In this document: positions 43,954 to 52,849 of the stretch, one piece after another
Layout: every line of letters begins with the position of its first letter
How positions within the stretch are numbered: the first letter of the stretch is position 1
NCBI RefSeq assembly: GCF_016756395.1
Contig: NZ_AP018365.1
Coordinates: 5,583,001 to 5,647,000, forward strand
DNA length: 64,000 nt
DNA from: Streptomyces sp. SN-593
GTDB lineage: Bacteria; Actinomycetota; Actinomycetes; Streptomycetales; Streptomycetaceae
Direction of reading: 5' to 3'
Made by a program: the position numbers and the translations under genes
Notes under the pieces: model-generated
What the model was told of the DNA's origin: nothing
What the model saw: only the letters and a program-made list of their open reading frames with translations
The model's database searches: none

Positions 43954-44592
43954 ATGAGGGGCGAACCCAGTTGCCCGAAGTGCGGTGGCAGGGTCCGTGC
44001 GCCCGGACTCTTCGCCGATTCCTGGCAGTGTGATCTGCACGGGACCGTGCACCCGCTCCAACCGGTGGTTCCCCCCAGCGTCGAGGCCCTGGGTGTCGTG
44101 GTGCACCGCGCCCGGGTGCCGGTCTGGATGCCGTGGCCGCTACCGGTCGGCTGGCTCTTCTCCGGGGTCGCCGCCGCAGGCGACGACCGCAGCGGCGGCC
44201 GCGCCACCGCCGTCTCCTGCTCGGGACCCGGCCCCCTCGGCGGCCCGGGTGAACTGATCCTGGTGGCCGAGGAGTTGGGAGTGGGTCTCGGCGCCCGCTT
44301 CGCCGGGATCGACGGGCCGGACCCGGGACCGGACATGTGCGTGGACACCGCGCCGCACGCCAAGGTCCTGGCCGCCGGACGCCCCACGCCCCTCTGGCAC
44401 GTCGGGGGCGTCCCCGACGACCGCGTCGTCTTCGCCGGCGAGGCGCGCGGGCTCTGGCTGTGGGCGATCGTCTGGCCGGAGCAGACCGGACTGCTGATGT
44501 ACGACGAGCTGGTCCTGACGGACCTGCGGGACGCCGGCGCCGAGGTGGACCTGCTCCCCTGCGGCGCCCTCACCCCCCGCCTGCTCGCGTAG
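43954..44592 (+). CDS. DUF6758-type protein with zinc ribbon
   Basis: A 212-residue cytosolic protein. Its N-terminus has a zinc-ribbon pattern: CPKCGGRVRAPGLFADSWQCDLHG, with Cys7, Cys10, Cys27 and His30 as likely ligands. The remaining part (VPVWMPWPLPVGWLFSGVAAAGDD; LWLWAIVWPEQTGLLMYDEL) is conserved without a known function. AGGAGG is 13 nt upstream of the ATG; an in-frame stop at 43948 excludes earlier starts, so the long spacing is real. Confidence 0.82.
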   Translation: MRGEPSCPKCGGRVRAPGLFADSWQCDLHGTVHPLQPVVPPSVEALGVVVHRARVPVWMPWPLPVGWLFSGVAAAGDDRSGGRATAVSCSGPGPLGGPGELILVAEELGVGLGARFAGIDGPDPGPDMCVDTAPHAKVLAAGRPTPLWHVGGVPDDRVVFAGEARGLWLWAIVWPEQTGLLMYDELVLTDLRDAGAEVDLLPCGALTPRLLA

Positions 44593-44689
44593 CGGGGCGC
44601 CCTCCCTCCGGGAGGACTCCACGGGCGCACCACCGCGGAGGGTTATGCTGGCCACGCCCACCATCCCCCCGAGACCCGCGGAGCGCGTC

Positions 44690-45553
44690 GTGCGTGTCGA
44701 CCTGCACACCCACTCCTCGGCGTCCGACGGGACCGACTCCCCGGCCGAACTCGTGCGGAACGCCGCGGCCGCGGGGCTGGACGTGGTGGCGCTCACGGAC
44801 CACGACACGGTGGGCGGCTACGCCGAGGCGACCGCCGCCCTCGCCGGGCCGGAAGCCGCCGGCAGGCTCACGCTGGTGACCGGAGCCGAGCTGTCCTGCC
44901 GGATCGACGGCATCAGCATGCACATGCTGGCGTACCTCTTCGACCCGGCCGAACCCGAGCTGTACCGCGAGCGCGAACTGGTGCGGGACGACCGGGTGCC
45001 GAGGGCGCGCGGCATGGTCGCCAGGCTCCGCGAGATGGGCGTTCCGGTGACCTGGGAGCAGGTCGCCCGGATCGCCGGGGACGGCTCGGTGGGCCGTCCG
45101 CACATCGCCACGGCGATGGTCGAACTGGGCGTGGTGGACAGCGTCTCGGACGCCTTCACCGGCGAGTGGCTCGCCAACGACGGCCGCGCGTACGTCCCGA
45201 AGCACGAGTTGGACCCGTTCGAGGCGGTGCGGCTGGTGAAGGGCGCCGGCGGGGTGAGCGTCTTCGCGCACCCGGGGGCCCACAAGCGCGGCGAGACGGT
45301 GCCGGAGTCGGTGATCGCGGAGCTGGCCGCCGCCGGTCTCGACGGCATCGAGGTGGACCACGTGGACCACGACGACGCGACCAGGGCGCGGCTGCGCGCG
45401 TTCGCCGCCGCGCACGACCTGCTCGCCACCGGTTCGAGCGACTACCACGGCGACCGCAAGGCTGTCCGGCTGGGCGACTGCGTCACCGATCCCGAGGTCT
45501 ACCGGGAGATCGCGCGCCGGGCCACCGGCGCGGTGCCCATCTCGGCGGTCTAG
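44690..45553 (+). CDS. PHP-domain phosphoesterase (TrpH/RNase AM-like)
   Basis: A 287-residue metal-dependent enzyme. The four PHP motifs are VDLHTHSSASDG, ALTDHDTVGGY, GAELSCRIDG and the late FAHPG and SSDYHGD. The closest studied relatives are 3',5'-nucleotide bisphosphate phosphatases and 5'-3' exonucleases that act on RNA or pAp. The GTG at 44690 begins MRVDLHTH, the standard start; the ATG at 44645 would add 15 Pro-rich residues and overlaps a likely -10 element (TATGCT, 44643-44648). Confidence 0.9.
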   Translation: MRVDLHTHSSASDGTDSPAELVRNAAAAGLDVVALTDHDTVGGYAEATAALAGPEAAGRLTLVTGAELSCRIDGISMHMLAYLFDPAEPELYRERELVRDDRVPRARGMVARLREMGVPVTWEQVARIAGDGSVGRPHIATAMVELGVVDSVSDAFTGEWLANDGRAYVPKHELDPFEAVRLVKGAGGVSVFAHPGAHKRGETVPESVIAELAAAGLDGIEVDHVDHDDATRARLRAFAAAHDLLATGSSDYHGDRKAVRLGDCVTDPEVYREIARRATGAVPISAV

Positions 45554-45723
45554 CGCTCCAGCGGCTCCGCGCTCCAGCGGTCCGGCGTCCGGGGTCCGGC
45601 GGCCCCCTCCTCCCTCCCTTCCACGCGTTTCCGCACGTCCGCGGCGGCGCCCGCGCGCTCCCGCGCGCCCCTTCCCCCACGCCCCTGCGGGGCGGCACGG
45701 CCACGTCCAGAAAGCCTTCACCC

Positions 45724-46332
45724 ATGTTCGACATCACCCTGTTCGGGTCCGTCTTCTTCACCCTGTTCGTGATCATGGACCCGCCCGGGATCACCCCGAT
45801 CTTCCTCGCGCTGACGTCGGGGCGCGCGACCAAGGTCCAGCGGCGCATGGCGTGGCAGGCCGCGTCCGTCGCGCTCGGGGTGATCGCCGTGTTCGGCGTC
45901 TGCGGCCAGCAGATCCTGGACTACCTGCACGTCTCGGTGCCGGCGCTGCGGGTGGCCGGCGGACTGCTGCTGCTGTTGATCGCGCTCGACCTGCTGACGG
46001 GCAAGGCGGACGAGCCGACGCAGACGAAGGACGTGAACGTGGCGCTGGTGCCGCTCGGCATGCCGCTGCTGGCCGGACCGGGCGCGATCGTCACCGTGAT
46101 CCTGGCGGTGCAGCACGCGGACGGCTTCGGGCAGCAGCTCTCGGTGTGGGTGGCGATCGTGGCGATGCACGCGGTCCTGTGGCTGACCATGCGCTACTCG
46201 CTGGCGATCATCCGGCTGATCAAGGAGGGCGGGGTGGTGCTGGTGACCCGGCTGTCGGGGATGCTGCTGTCGGCGATCGCCGTCCAGTCGGTGGCCAACG
46301 GCATCCTCGGCTTCGTCCACGGCGAGGGCTGA
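45724..46332 (+). CDS. MarC family (UPF0056) membrane protein
   Basis: A 202-residue protein with six hydrophobic helices and the family phrase MDPPGITPIFLALTSG near the start and PLLAGPGAIVTVIL in the middle. Once linked to multiple antibiotic resistance, but that link was withdrawn and the role is open. The start is ATG at 45724, with no clear ribosome site. A 170-nt gap rich in C and short repeats precedes it, without any gene. Confidence 0.9.
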   Translation: MFDITLFGSVFFTLFVIMDPPGITPIFLALTSGRATKVQRRMAWQAASVALGVIAVFGVCGQQILDYLHVSVPALRVAGGLLLLLIALDLLTGKADEPTQTKDVNVALVPLGMPLLAGPGAIVTVILAVQHADGFGQQLSVWVAIVAMHAVLWLTMRYSLAIIRLIKEGGVVLVTRLSGMLLSAIAVQSVANGILGFVHGEG

Positions 46333-46400
46333 GCCGGGCGGCTCGCCGGGTGGCGGGCCGGGACGACGACCCCCGGCACGAACGCCCCGGGAAGGCGAAA

Positions 46401-46431
46401 GCGCCCCGTACATCCCTTCGGTACGGGGCGC
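46401..46431. terminator. Bidirectional terminator after marC
   Basis: An exact 11-bp stem (46401-46411 with 46421-46431) around a 9-nt loop, between marC (+) and the 46-residue protein gene (-). Confidence 0.85.
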
Positions 46432-46451
46432 CGTTGCGTCAGAGCCTGCGA

Positions 46452-46592
46452 TCAGTCCGCGGGGCGGATGTAGATGCGCTGGCCGAGAGCGGCGGCCTGC
46501 TGCACGATCCCGTCGACAGCGTGGGCGTCCACGACGGTGCTGTCCACGGCCTCGCCGTTGACGTCGTCGAGTCGCATGATCTCAAAGCGCAT
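46452..46592 (-). CDS. Small conserved protein of 46 residues
   Basis: The product reads MRFEIMRLDDVNGEAVDSTV and so on to GQRIYIRPAD; acidic and without membrane segments. AAGGGAG lies 7 nt before the ATG at 46592, a proper ribosome site, and an A/T-rich stretch upstream (46620-46690) should hold the promoter. I know the type as a small streptomycete protein without a function. Confidence 0.8.
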   Translation of the reverse strand: MRFEIMRLDDVNGEAVDSTVVDAHAVDGIVQQAAALGQRIYIRPAD

Positions 46593-46685
46593 GGGGCTTC
46601 TCCCTTCGTCGCGCGTTACATGTGTGGTCAACGAACACCCCCTTCTAAACATTCCTGAGGCTAACGAAAAAATTTCCCGCCTCAA

Positions 46686-47615
46686 CTACTCTCCGGTGAG
46701 GGAGTCCCCCTGCCGCTCCTCGGTGTCCCCCCAGAAGGCGATCAGCGCGGCCGCGGTCTCGGCCGGCTGCTCCGCGTTGGGCGAGTGCCCGGCGTCCTTG
46801 ATCACGACGCGCCGGGCACCGAGGCGCTCCGCCATCTCGTCCAGCCACGGCACCGGCCAGGCGTAGTCCGCCTCGCCGGAGAGTACGAGTTTAGGCAGCG
46901 GCAGTAGGGCCAACTCCGCCACTCGGTCGGTTTCGGTCATCAACTGCCGTGCCGTGGCGAGAAGTTGCTCCGGCCTGGTGCCGAGCCAGCGGCGGTGCAG
47001 GAAATCCGACAGCCAGCCCGGCGTGGCCTCCTGCACGTCGCCCGCGCCGTCCGCGCCGGCGCCGGCCTCCAGCGTCCGCATCGCCTGCCACGCGCCCTCC
47101 ATGCCCAACACCGGCAGGTGGTCGAGCAGAAGCTGCGTGCGCGCCTGCTGCTGCGCCTCGATCGCGGCCGGCCCCGAACTCATCAGGGTCAGCGACGCGT
47201 ACGGCGCCGCGGGTACGGACAGCAGTGCGGCCCGGACGATCTGGCCGCCCAGCGAGTGGCCCACCACGTGCACGGGCGCGTCCGCGCCGGACCCGGCGGT
47301 GAGCGCCGCCGTCTGCGCCAGTACGTCCGCCGCCAGCTCGGCGCGGGCGTAGGCCGCCTCGTCGGCCGGACCGGCCGTCTCGAACTGGCCGCGGCCGTCC
47401 ACCGCGACCACGTGGAAGCCGGCGGCGGTCAGCGGGGCCATCAGGTCGAGGAAGTCCTCCTTGCTCCCCGTGAAGCCGGGGACCATCAGGACGTGGCCGC
47501 GCACCGGCGCGCCCTGTGCGGGGGCGCCGTCCAGCACCGCGAACGGGCCGCGCGAGGTGTCGAGCTGGCGGGAGACGACGTTCGTCGGGAGGTCGAGGGC
47601 GGTGGGTCGGCTCAT
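46686..47615 (-). CDS. Alpha/beta hydrolase
   Basis: A 309-residue hydrolase. Ser121 in GHSLGG is the nucleophile; the acid is probably the Asp in SGEADYAWP and the base the His in DAGHSPNAEQP. The oxyanion region is MVPGFTGSKEDF. No signal peptide. The substrate is not predictable. ATG at 47615 without a clear ribosome site. Confidence 0.9.
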   Translation of the reverse strand: MSRPTALDLPTNVVSRQLDTSRGPFAVLDGAPAQGAPVRGHVLMVPGFTGSKEDFLDLMAPLTAAGFHVVAVDGRGQFETAGPADEAAYARAELAADVLAQTAALTAGSGADAPVHVVGHSLGGQIVRAALLSVPAAPYASLTLMSSGPAAIEAQQQARTQLLLDHLPVLGMEGAWQAMRTLEAGAGADGAGDVQEATPGWLSDFLHRRWLGTRPEQLLATARQLMTETDRVAELALLPLPKLVLSGEADYAWPVPWLDEMAERLGARRVVIKDAGHSPNAEQPAETAAALIAFWGDTEERQGDSLTGE

Positions 47616-47778
47616 GGAGCGAGGTTACGCAGCCCACGTGTCCGCGAGGTTGCGGTTCGTGGGTGCCCGACCACGCCCGGCCGGGCCCGTCCTGCCGGCT
47701 CCGGGACCACCGCCGGCTCCGGGACCCGCCCGGCGGCTCCCGCACCACCGGGCGGTGGAGGCTCCCCCGGGGCGCCCC

Positions 47779-48519
47779 CTACGCGGCGAGGCCCAGGGAG
47801 GCCATCCGCTTGGTGTGGGCCTCGGTGATGCGGGAGAACATCCGCCCCACCTCCGCGAGGTCGAACCCGTCCGCCACCCCGCCGACCAGCATCGTGGAGA
47901 GCGCGTCGCGGTCCGCGACCACCCGCTGCGCCTGGGACAGCGCCTCCCCCATCAGCCGCCGCGCCCACAGCGCCAGCCGCCCGCCGACCCGCGGTTCCGC
48001 CGCGATCGCGGCCCGCACCTTCTCCACCGCGAACGTGGCGTGCCCGGTGTCGTCGAGCACGGCAAGCACCAGCGTGCGGCTGTCCGAGTCCAGCCGCGCC
48101 GCCACCTCGCGGTAGAAGTCGGAGGCGATCGAGTCGCCGACGTACGCCTTGACCAGGCCCTCCAGCCAGTCCGACGGCGCGGTCTGGCGGTGGAAGCCGT
48201 CGAGCGCGGCGGCGAACGGCTCCATGGCCGCGTGCGGCTCCTCGCCGATCTCGGCGAGCCGGGCCCGCAACTGCTCGAAGTGGTGGAACTCGGCTGACGC
48301 CATCGCGGCCAGCTCCGCCTTGTCCGCCAGCGTCGGGGCGAGCTTCGCGTCCTCCGCGAGCCGTTCGAACGCGGCGAGCTCGCCGTACGCCAGCGCGCCG
48401 AGCAGGTCGACGACGGCGGCGCGGTACTGCGGCTGCGCGGACGCCGCGGCCCAGTCCTGGGCGGCGATACCGGTGACGGTCGGCTGGTTGTCGGTGGGCG
48501 TGTCAGCAGGCGTGTCCAT
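47779..48519 (-). CDS. Ferritin-like fold protein (Rv3210c-like, MiaE-related)
   Basis: A 246-residue helical protein. Possible di-iron ligands are Glu in ALAYGELAAFERLAED, Glu and His in SAEFHHFEQL, and, in the second half, residues in VGDSIASDFYREVA and DDTGHATFAVEKV. This spacing resembles tRNA 2-methylthio-N6-isopentenyladenosine hydroxylases and related ferritin-like proteins of actinobacteria. It lies divergent from the DEAD-box helicase, as in mycobacteria. ATG at 48519; upstream in-frame TTG at 48537 is less likely. Confidence 0.85.
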   Translation of the reverse strand: MDTPADTPTDNQPTVTGIAAQDWAAASAQPQYRAAVVDLLGALAYGELAAFERLAEDAKLAPTLADKAELAAMASAEFHHFEQLRARLAEIGEEPHAAMEPFAAALDGFHRQTAPSDWLEGLVKAYVGDSIASDFYREVAARLDSDSRTLVLAVLDDTGHATFAVEKVRAAIAAEPRVGGRLALWARRLMGEALSQAQRVVADRDALSTMLVGGVADGFDLAEVGRMFSRITEAHTKRMASLGLAA

Positions 48520-48688
48520 GCTGGGCACAATAGCCAAGTTCCCGGCCCCGGACGGCCCCCGCGGCGGCTTCCGCGGCCCGCCCGGGACCGCCCCGCGCCC
48601 TGCCCGGCGGCGGCCGCTCCCGGACCGCCGGGAACCGATGACGTCCCGAACGAAACATTTGATCGGGTGCAGCTACGTGTTTCCGGGG

Positions 48689-48980
48689 TAGAGTGGTAAT
48701 GCACCCGTCCAGAGTCGGCCTGGCACCGACTCACGACGGGCCCCGTGTGCAACACCTGGATGCCCGGTCGGTGGCCCGATCGGCTCCGAACCGACCGCCC
48801 TCCCGCCATCGGGAGGGGCCCGCTCGCGGCTTGAGCGAGGGCAGCGGTCCCGCGCCTGAACGGCCGACCTATGGCCGTACGACAACTCTGCGCGGTCAGT
48901 GAACGGTTCGTCACACCCGACGTACCGGATGCTCGACCCCCTCGCCCGCCAGTGCCGCGTCTCACAGAAGAGGCAACATC
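48689..48980 (+). ncRNA. Structured 5' leader of the DEAD-box helicase mRNA
   Basis: After a TAGAGT element (48689-48694) the sequence folds into successive stems: 48704-48709 with 48735-48740 enclosing 48712-48718 with 48726-48732; 48765-48772 with 48790-48797; and the perfect 48798-48805 with 48810-48817. No reading frame fits the region. It is about 280 nt long and ends at the helicase start. Cold-inducible helicases often have such leaders. The exact 5' end is inferred. The rest of the gap (48520-48688) shows nothing else. Confidence 0.5.
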
Positions 48981-50540
48981 CTGACCACCACGACTTTTCG
49001 CAGCCTGGGAATCCTCGACGAGACCGCCGATGCCCTTGAGGCCGTCGGTATCACGACTCCCTTCCCGATCCAGGAGATGACACTCCCGGTCGCCCTCGCG
49101 GGCAACGACGTCATCGGCCAGGCCAAGACCGGCACCGGCAAGACGCTGGGCTTCGGCCTGCCCCTGCTGGAGCGGGTCACCGTCGCCGCCGACGTCGAGG
49201 CCGGCCGCGCCACCCCCGAGCAGCTCACCGACGCGCCGCAGGCGCTCGTCGTCGTGCCCACCCGCGAGCTGTGCCAGCAGGTCACCAACGACCTGCTCAC
49301 CGCGGGCAAGGTCCGCGCCGTGCGGATCGCCGCGATCTACGGCGGCCGGGCCTACGAACCGCAGGTCGAGGCGTTGAAGAAGGGCGTCGACATCGTCGTC
49401 GGCACCCCCGGCCGCCTGCTCGACCTGTCCGGCCAGAAGAAGCTGAACCTCAAGCACGTCCGCGCCCTGGTGCTCGACGAGGCCGACGAGATGCTCGACC
49501 TCGGCTTCCTGCCCGACGTCGAGAAGATCATGGCGATGCTGCCCGCGCGGCGCCAGACCATGCTCTTCTCCGCGACCATGCCCGGCGCCGTGATCAGCCT
49601 GGCCCGGCGCTACATGTCGCAGCCGACACACATCCGCGCCACCGCGCCCGACGACCACGGCGCCACCGTGGCCAACACCACGCAGCACGTCTTCCGCGCG
49701 CACTCCCTGGACAAGCCGGAGCTGGTCTCCCGCATCCTCCAGGCCGACGGCCGCGGCCTGGCGATGATCTTCTGCCGCACCAAGCGGACCGCGGCCGACG
49801 TGGCCGAGCAGTTGGAGAAGCGCGGGTTCGCCGCCGGCGCGGTGCACGGCGACCTCGGCCAGGGCGCACGCGAGCAGGCGCTGCGCGCCTTCCGCAACGG
49901 CAAGGTGGACGTCCTCGTCTGCACCGACGTCGCCGCCCGCGGCATCGACGTCGAGGGCGTCACCCACGTGATCAACTACCAGACGCCCGAGGACGAGAAG
50001 ACGTACCTGCACCGGATCGGCCGCACCGGCCGGGCCGGCGCCTCCGGTACCGCGATCACCCTGGTCGACTGGGACGACATCCCGCGCTGGCAGCTCATCA
50101 ACAAGGCGCTGGAGCTGACCTTCAACGACCCGGAGGAGACGTACTCCACGTCCCCGCACCTGTACGAACTGCTCGGCATCCCCGCGGGGACCAAGGGAAT
50201 ACTGCCCCGGGCCGAGCGGACCAGGGCCGGGCTCGACGCGGAAGTGGTCGAGGACCTCGGGGAGACCGGTGGCCGCGGACGCAAGGGCGGTACGCGTGAG
50301 CGCGCGGCGGCGGCTCCGGCCGCCGAGCGCACGCCCCGTACCCGCACCCCGCGGCAGCGCCGGCGCACCCGCGGCGGGGCCGCGGTCGGCGGCAGCGCCG
50401 CGGCCGAGGCCGCGACCCCGGCCGTCGAGGCCGCACCCGCCGTGCCCGCGCCCGCGGCCGGCGAGGCGGAGGAGCCGCGCAAGCCGCGCCGCCGCCGTAC
50501 CCGCAGCCGTTCCTCGGCCACCCCCGAGCAGTCCTCCTGA
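48981..50540 (+). CDS. DEAD-box RNA helicase (RhlE-like), apparent CTG start
   Basis: A 519-residue helicase. The Q motif (FPIQ), motif I (AKTGTGKT), Ia (PTRELCQQ), Ib (GTPGR), II (DEAD), III (SAT), V and VI (HRIGRTGRAG) are complete; the C-terminal 110 residues are a basic Arg/Ala/Pro RNA-binding tail. It unwinds RNA in ribosome assembly and mRNA decay. The first ATG in frame, at 49077, would lose the Q motif; no ATG, GTG or TTG exists upstream in frame. CTG at 48981 lies 7 nt after GAAGAGG and gives LTTTTFRSLGILDET, the proper start. Confidence 0.92.
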   Translation: MTTTTFRSLGILDETADALEAVGITTPFPIQEMTLPVALAGNDVIGQAKTGTGKTLGFGLPLLERVTVAADVEAGRATPEQLTDAPQALVVVPTRELCQQVTNDLLTAGKVRAVRIAAIYGGRAYEPQVEALKKGVDIVVGTPGRLLDLSGQKKLNLKHVRALVLDEADEMLDLGFLPDVEKIMAMLPARRQTMLFSATMPGAVISLARRYMSQPTHIRATAPDDHGATVANTTQHVFRAHSLDKPELVSRILQADGRGLAMIFCRTKRTAADVAEQLEKRGFAAGAVHGDLGQGAREQALRAFRNGKVDVLVCTDVAARGIDVEGVTHVINYQTPEDEKTYLHRIGRTGRAGASGTAITLVDWDDIPRWQLINKALELTFNDPEETYSTSPHLYELLGIPAGTKGILPRAERTRAGLDAEVVEDLGETGGRGRKGGTRERAAAAPAAERTPRTRTPRQRRRTRGGAAVGGSAAAEAATPAVEAAPAVPAPAAGEAEEPRKPRRRRTRSRSSATPEQSS

Positions 50541-50580
50541 CGGTGGCGGGAGCGCCGCCCGCCACCGCGCACGGCGACCG

Positions 50581-50627
50581 CGCGCCGGCGGGCGGTTCGG
50601 CTGATGCCGGAACCGCCCGCCGGCGCG
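50581..50627. terminator. Bidirectional terminator after the helicase gene
   Basis: An 18-bp stem (50581-50598 with 50610-50627) between the helicase (+) and the 89-residue membrane protein gene (-), whose stop lies just beyond. Confidence 0.85.
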
Positions 50628-50631
50628 GGGA

Positions 50632-50901
50632 TCAGCCGAGCGCCTTCGCGTGGCGACCGCGGCGGGGCGGCCGGGACAGCACGCTGAGCAGGGCCGCGGA
50701 GGTGAGCAGTGCCGCGGGGAAGGTCGCCTCGGGGTGGTGGACGCCGACGATGCTGTAGGTGACCAGTCCGCCGACGAGCGAGGCGACCGGGCCGGTCGTG
50801 AGGACCAGCGGCGACGCGGGGAGCCGGAGCGGGAACATTCGGCTCGCCGACCACGCGGCGAGCAGCCCGAGGGCGGCGAAGACGACGGCTTCCCACAACA
50901 T
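50632..50901 (-). CDS. Small membrane protein of 89 residues
   Basis: Three hydrophobic segments (residues 2-22, 34-50, 56-75) and a basic end RPPRRGRHAKALG. GGAGGG lies 10 nt upstream of the ATG at 50901. Function not known. It is the last conserved gene before the carbohydrate locus. Confidence 0.8.
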   Translation of the reverse strand: MLWEAVVFAALGLLAAWSASRMFPLRLPASPLVLTTGPVASLVGGLVTYSIVGVHHPEATFPAALLTSAALLSVLSRPPRRGRHAKALG

Positions 50902-51054
50902 CGTGAAATCCCTCCGGTGGCACGTACGGAACGGACCGGTCCGTACGACTCCTACCCCGGAGTAGGCGCGGGCAAAGCGTTCTCACCCGTCTGCGTAGGG
51001 GAGTTGGCGGTCGAAGGGCGCGCCCGGCTCGCGGACGCACCCTCCGCCCCGACC

Positions 51055-52620
51055 TCACACGACCTGCACGTCACCCACCACGAGCCAGCCGCCCGCGGTG
51101 GTGCCCTGGGCGGCGAGCGCGATCCCGGGCGTGTCGCCCTTCGTGGTGTCGACCAGGGCGATGCCCCAGCGGTACGCCCCCTTCGCGACACCGAGTGCCG
51201 GGGAGCGGAACGTGTACGACGTCGTGCTGCCGTTGAGCCAGGTCGACGGGTCGCTGTCGGCGTCCACGAAGACCTTCGCCGCCGTGCCGTCGGCCTTGAG
51301 CAGCGCGATCGCCACCTTGTACCGCTGGTTCCACGCCGGGATGTTGTTCGGCAGGTAGCCCCAGCCGAGGTTCGCCCAGGTGTGCGTGAAGTCGGCGGTC
51401 GCGGCGGCGGCGACGCTGCTCGGTGCGACGACCTGCGTCGGGTAGAGCCGGTAGCCCCCGCCGCCGTCGAACTGCTGCACCAGGGGATAGGCGTCCGCGA
51501 ACCACGTCAGGCACTCGCCCACCCGGAAGTCCATCATGTTGACGTGCGCCTCGGCGGAGTCGTCGTACTCGCCCTGCCGCACGTCGGCGACGGTCGTGTA
51601 CCCGCGCGGGTCGATGCTGTAGTTCATCGACCCGGTCACCCACCCGCCTTCCATGATGATCGGCCGCTTGTACTTCCATTTCGCGGCAATGGCCTTTTCC
51701 CAGTCGCTGTAGTACGTCGTCATGCCGAATGCGTCGTGCCGCAGGACGTATCCGCTGTCGAATGCGATGTCGAGCAGCCGCTCGCTGTCGGGGTCCGGAT
51801 CCCCCCATCCTATTCCGGTGCCGATCAGGCGGTGGTAGTTCATCGCGAGCGCCACCTTCGGGAAAGCGGCGGAATACTCGCCGATGATCCAGCGGAACAC
51901 CGACTCGCGGTTCGCGGAGTCGAGGTAGAGGACCGTGTGGCCCTCGCCCCACAGCCCCAGGCCGTACCCGTCGACGTAGTCCGTGACGGCCGGGTCGCCG
52001 TACTGGGCGCCGAACGCCCGGAGGAAGGCGGCGAACTTCTCCTGGAACACCGGGTCGTCCGGGTACGGCGACCACACCGTGACGCTTCCGGTCTGCGTCT
52101 CGTAGCCCTGGGCGCCGGCGTCGCGGACGTAGGACGGGGTGAAGTCGTACGCCTTGTCCCGGCTGTCGACGACGATGCGGAAGGCCAGCCGCAGGCCGCG
52201 GGAGCGGGCCTCGTCGATGGCCAGCTTGATCGGGGTGTCCGACTGCCACGCGTAGACGCCCTCGGAGGGTTCGAGCAGCGACCAGGCGACCCGCATGTAG
52301 TACACGGACGCGTAGTCGCTCACCTTGGCGGTGCCGGTGGAATCCTCCACCGGTACCGCGTCGTACTGCGTCCAGTAGTTCGACGGGAAGGAGGTGTTGG
52401 CGTACAGCGACCAGCCGTCGAGCGGGTTGCGCAACACCGTGGTGGTGTCGGGGGTGAAGGCGGCGGTGATCCTGGGGCCGACGCCGCCGTGCCCGTGGGC
52501 ATGGCGGCCGCCGGACCTCGTCGCCGCGGACGCCGGCCCGGCGAGGAACGTGCCGGACGCCGCCGTGGCCAGTCCAAGGCCGAGGGCGGTCCTCCGGCTG
52601 ATCTTGTTCGACTCCGTCAT
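51055..52620 (-). CDS. Tat-secreted DUF4832-like, TIM-barrel-type protein
   Basis: A 521-residue secreted protein. The signal has a twin-arginine motif (SRRTALGLG) and a cleavage site near ASA-A (residue 33). The mature part has an N-terminal (beta/alpha) barrel-like domain (about 45-380: NPLDGWSLYANTSFPSNY, MRVAWSLLEPSEGVYAWQ, GYGLGLWGEG, IIMEGGWV, acidic residues that could serve as in glycoside hydrolases) and a C-terminal beta sandwich (about 400-521), the layout of DUF4832/DUF4874 proteins. It is the only secreted enzyme candidate of the locus. ATG at 52620. Activity not predicted. Confidence 0.8.
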   Translation of the reverse strand: MTESNKISRRTALGLGLATAASGTFLAGPASAATRSGGRHAHGHGGVGPRITAAFTPDTTTVLRNPLDGWSLYANTSFPSNYWTQYDAVPVEDSTGTAKVSDYASVYYMRVAWSLLEPSEGVYAWQSDTPIKLAIDEARSRGLRLAFRIVVDSRDKAYDFTPSYVRDAGAQGYETQTGSVTVWSPYPDDPVFQEKFAAFLRAFGAQYGDPAVTDYVDGYGLGLWGEGHTVLYLDSANRESVFRWIIGEYSAAFPKVALAMNYHRLIGTGIGWGDPDPDSERLLDIAFDSGYVLRHDAFGMTTYYSDWEKAIAAKWKYKRPIIMEGGWVTGSMNYSIDPRGYTTVADVRQGEYDDSAEAHVNMMDFRVGECLTWFADAYPLVQQFDGGGGYRLYPTQVVAPSSVAAAATADFTHTWANLGWGYLPNNIPAWNQRYKVAIALLKADGTAAKVFVDADSDPSTWLNGSTTSYTFRSPALGVAKGAYRWGIALVDTTKGDTPGIALAAQGTTAGGWLVVGDVQVV

Positions 52621-52644
52621 GCGTTCTCTCCCTTGAAAACGACG

Positions 52645-52660
52645 AAAACGACGTTGTTTT
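52645..52660. promoter_or_regulatory. Imperfect palindrome upstream of the DUF4832-like gene
   Basis: AAAACGACGTTGTTTT is symmetric at 7 of 8 positions and lies 25 nt upstream of the ATG in the most A/T-rich stretch of the locus. A LacI-type operator is possible. Confidence 0.35.
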
Positions 52661-52799
52661 TTTATGATGCGCTTTCGTGAATCCGCCGGGCAAGGGCCGC
52701 GTGCGAAGAGAACACATCTCGCACATTCGCGGTGCGGGAGAGAGGGCTCCGGAATCTGTGCGGCCGATTATTCCGGACCATTCGGTGAATCCGGGAAAG

Positions 52800-52839
52800 C
52801 CGGTGGTTCCGGATTCGCGGGTGAACGCGGAACCACCGG
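52800..52839 (-). terminator. Hairpin after the heparinase-like gene
   Basis: A 12-bp perfect stem (52800-52811 with 52828-52839), 10 nt past the stop of the heparinase-like gene. It suggests that the DUF4832-like gene is expressed from its own promoter in the 229-nt gap. Confidence 0.65.
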
Positions 52840-52849
52840 TGAATACGCG

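Noticed and set aside
45554-45723. Extended N-terminus for the MarC protein from upstream starts
   Set aside because: The frame is open upstream but overlaps the PHP gene in another frame, and MFDITLFGSVFFTLF is the normal MarC start.
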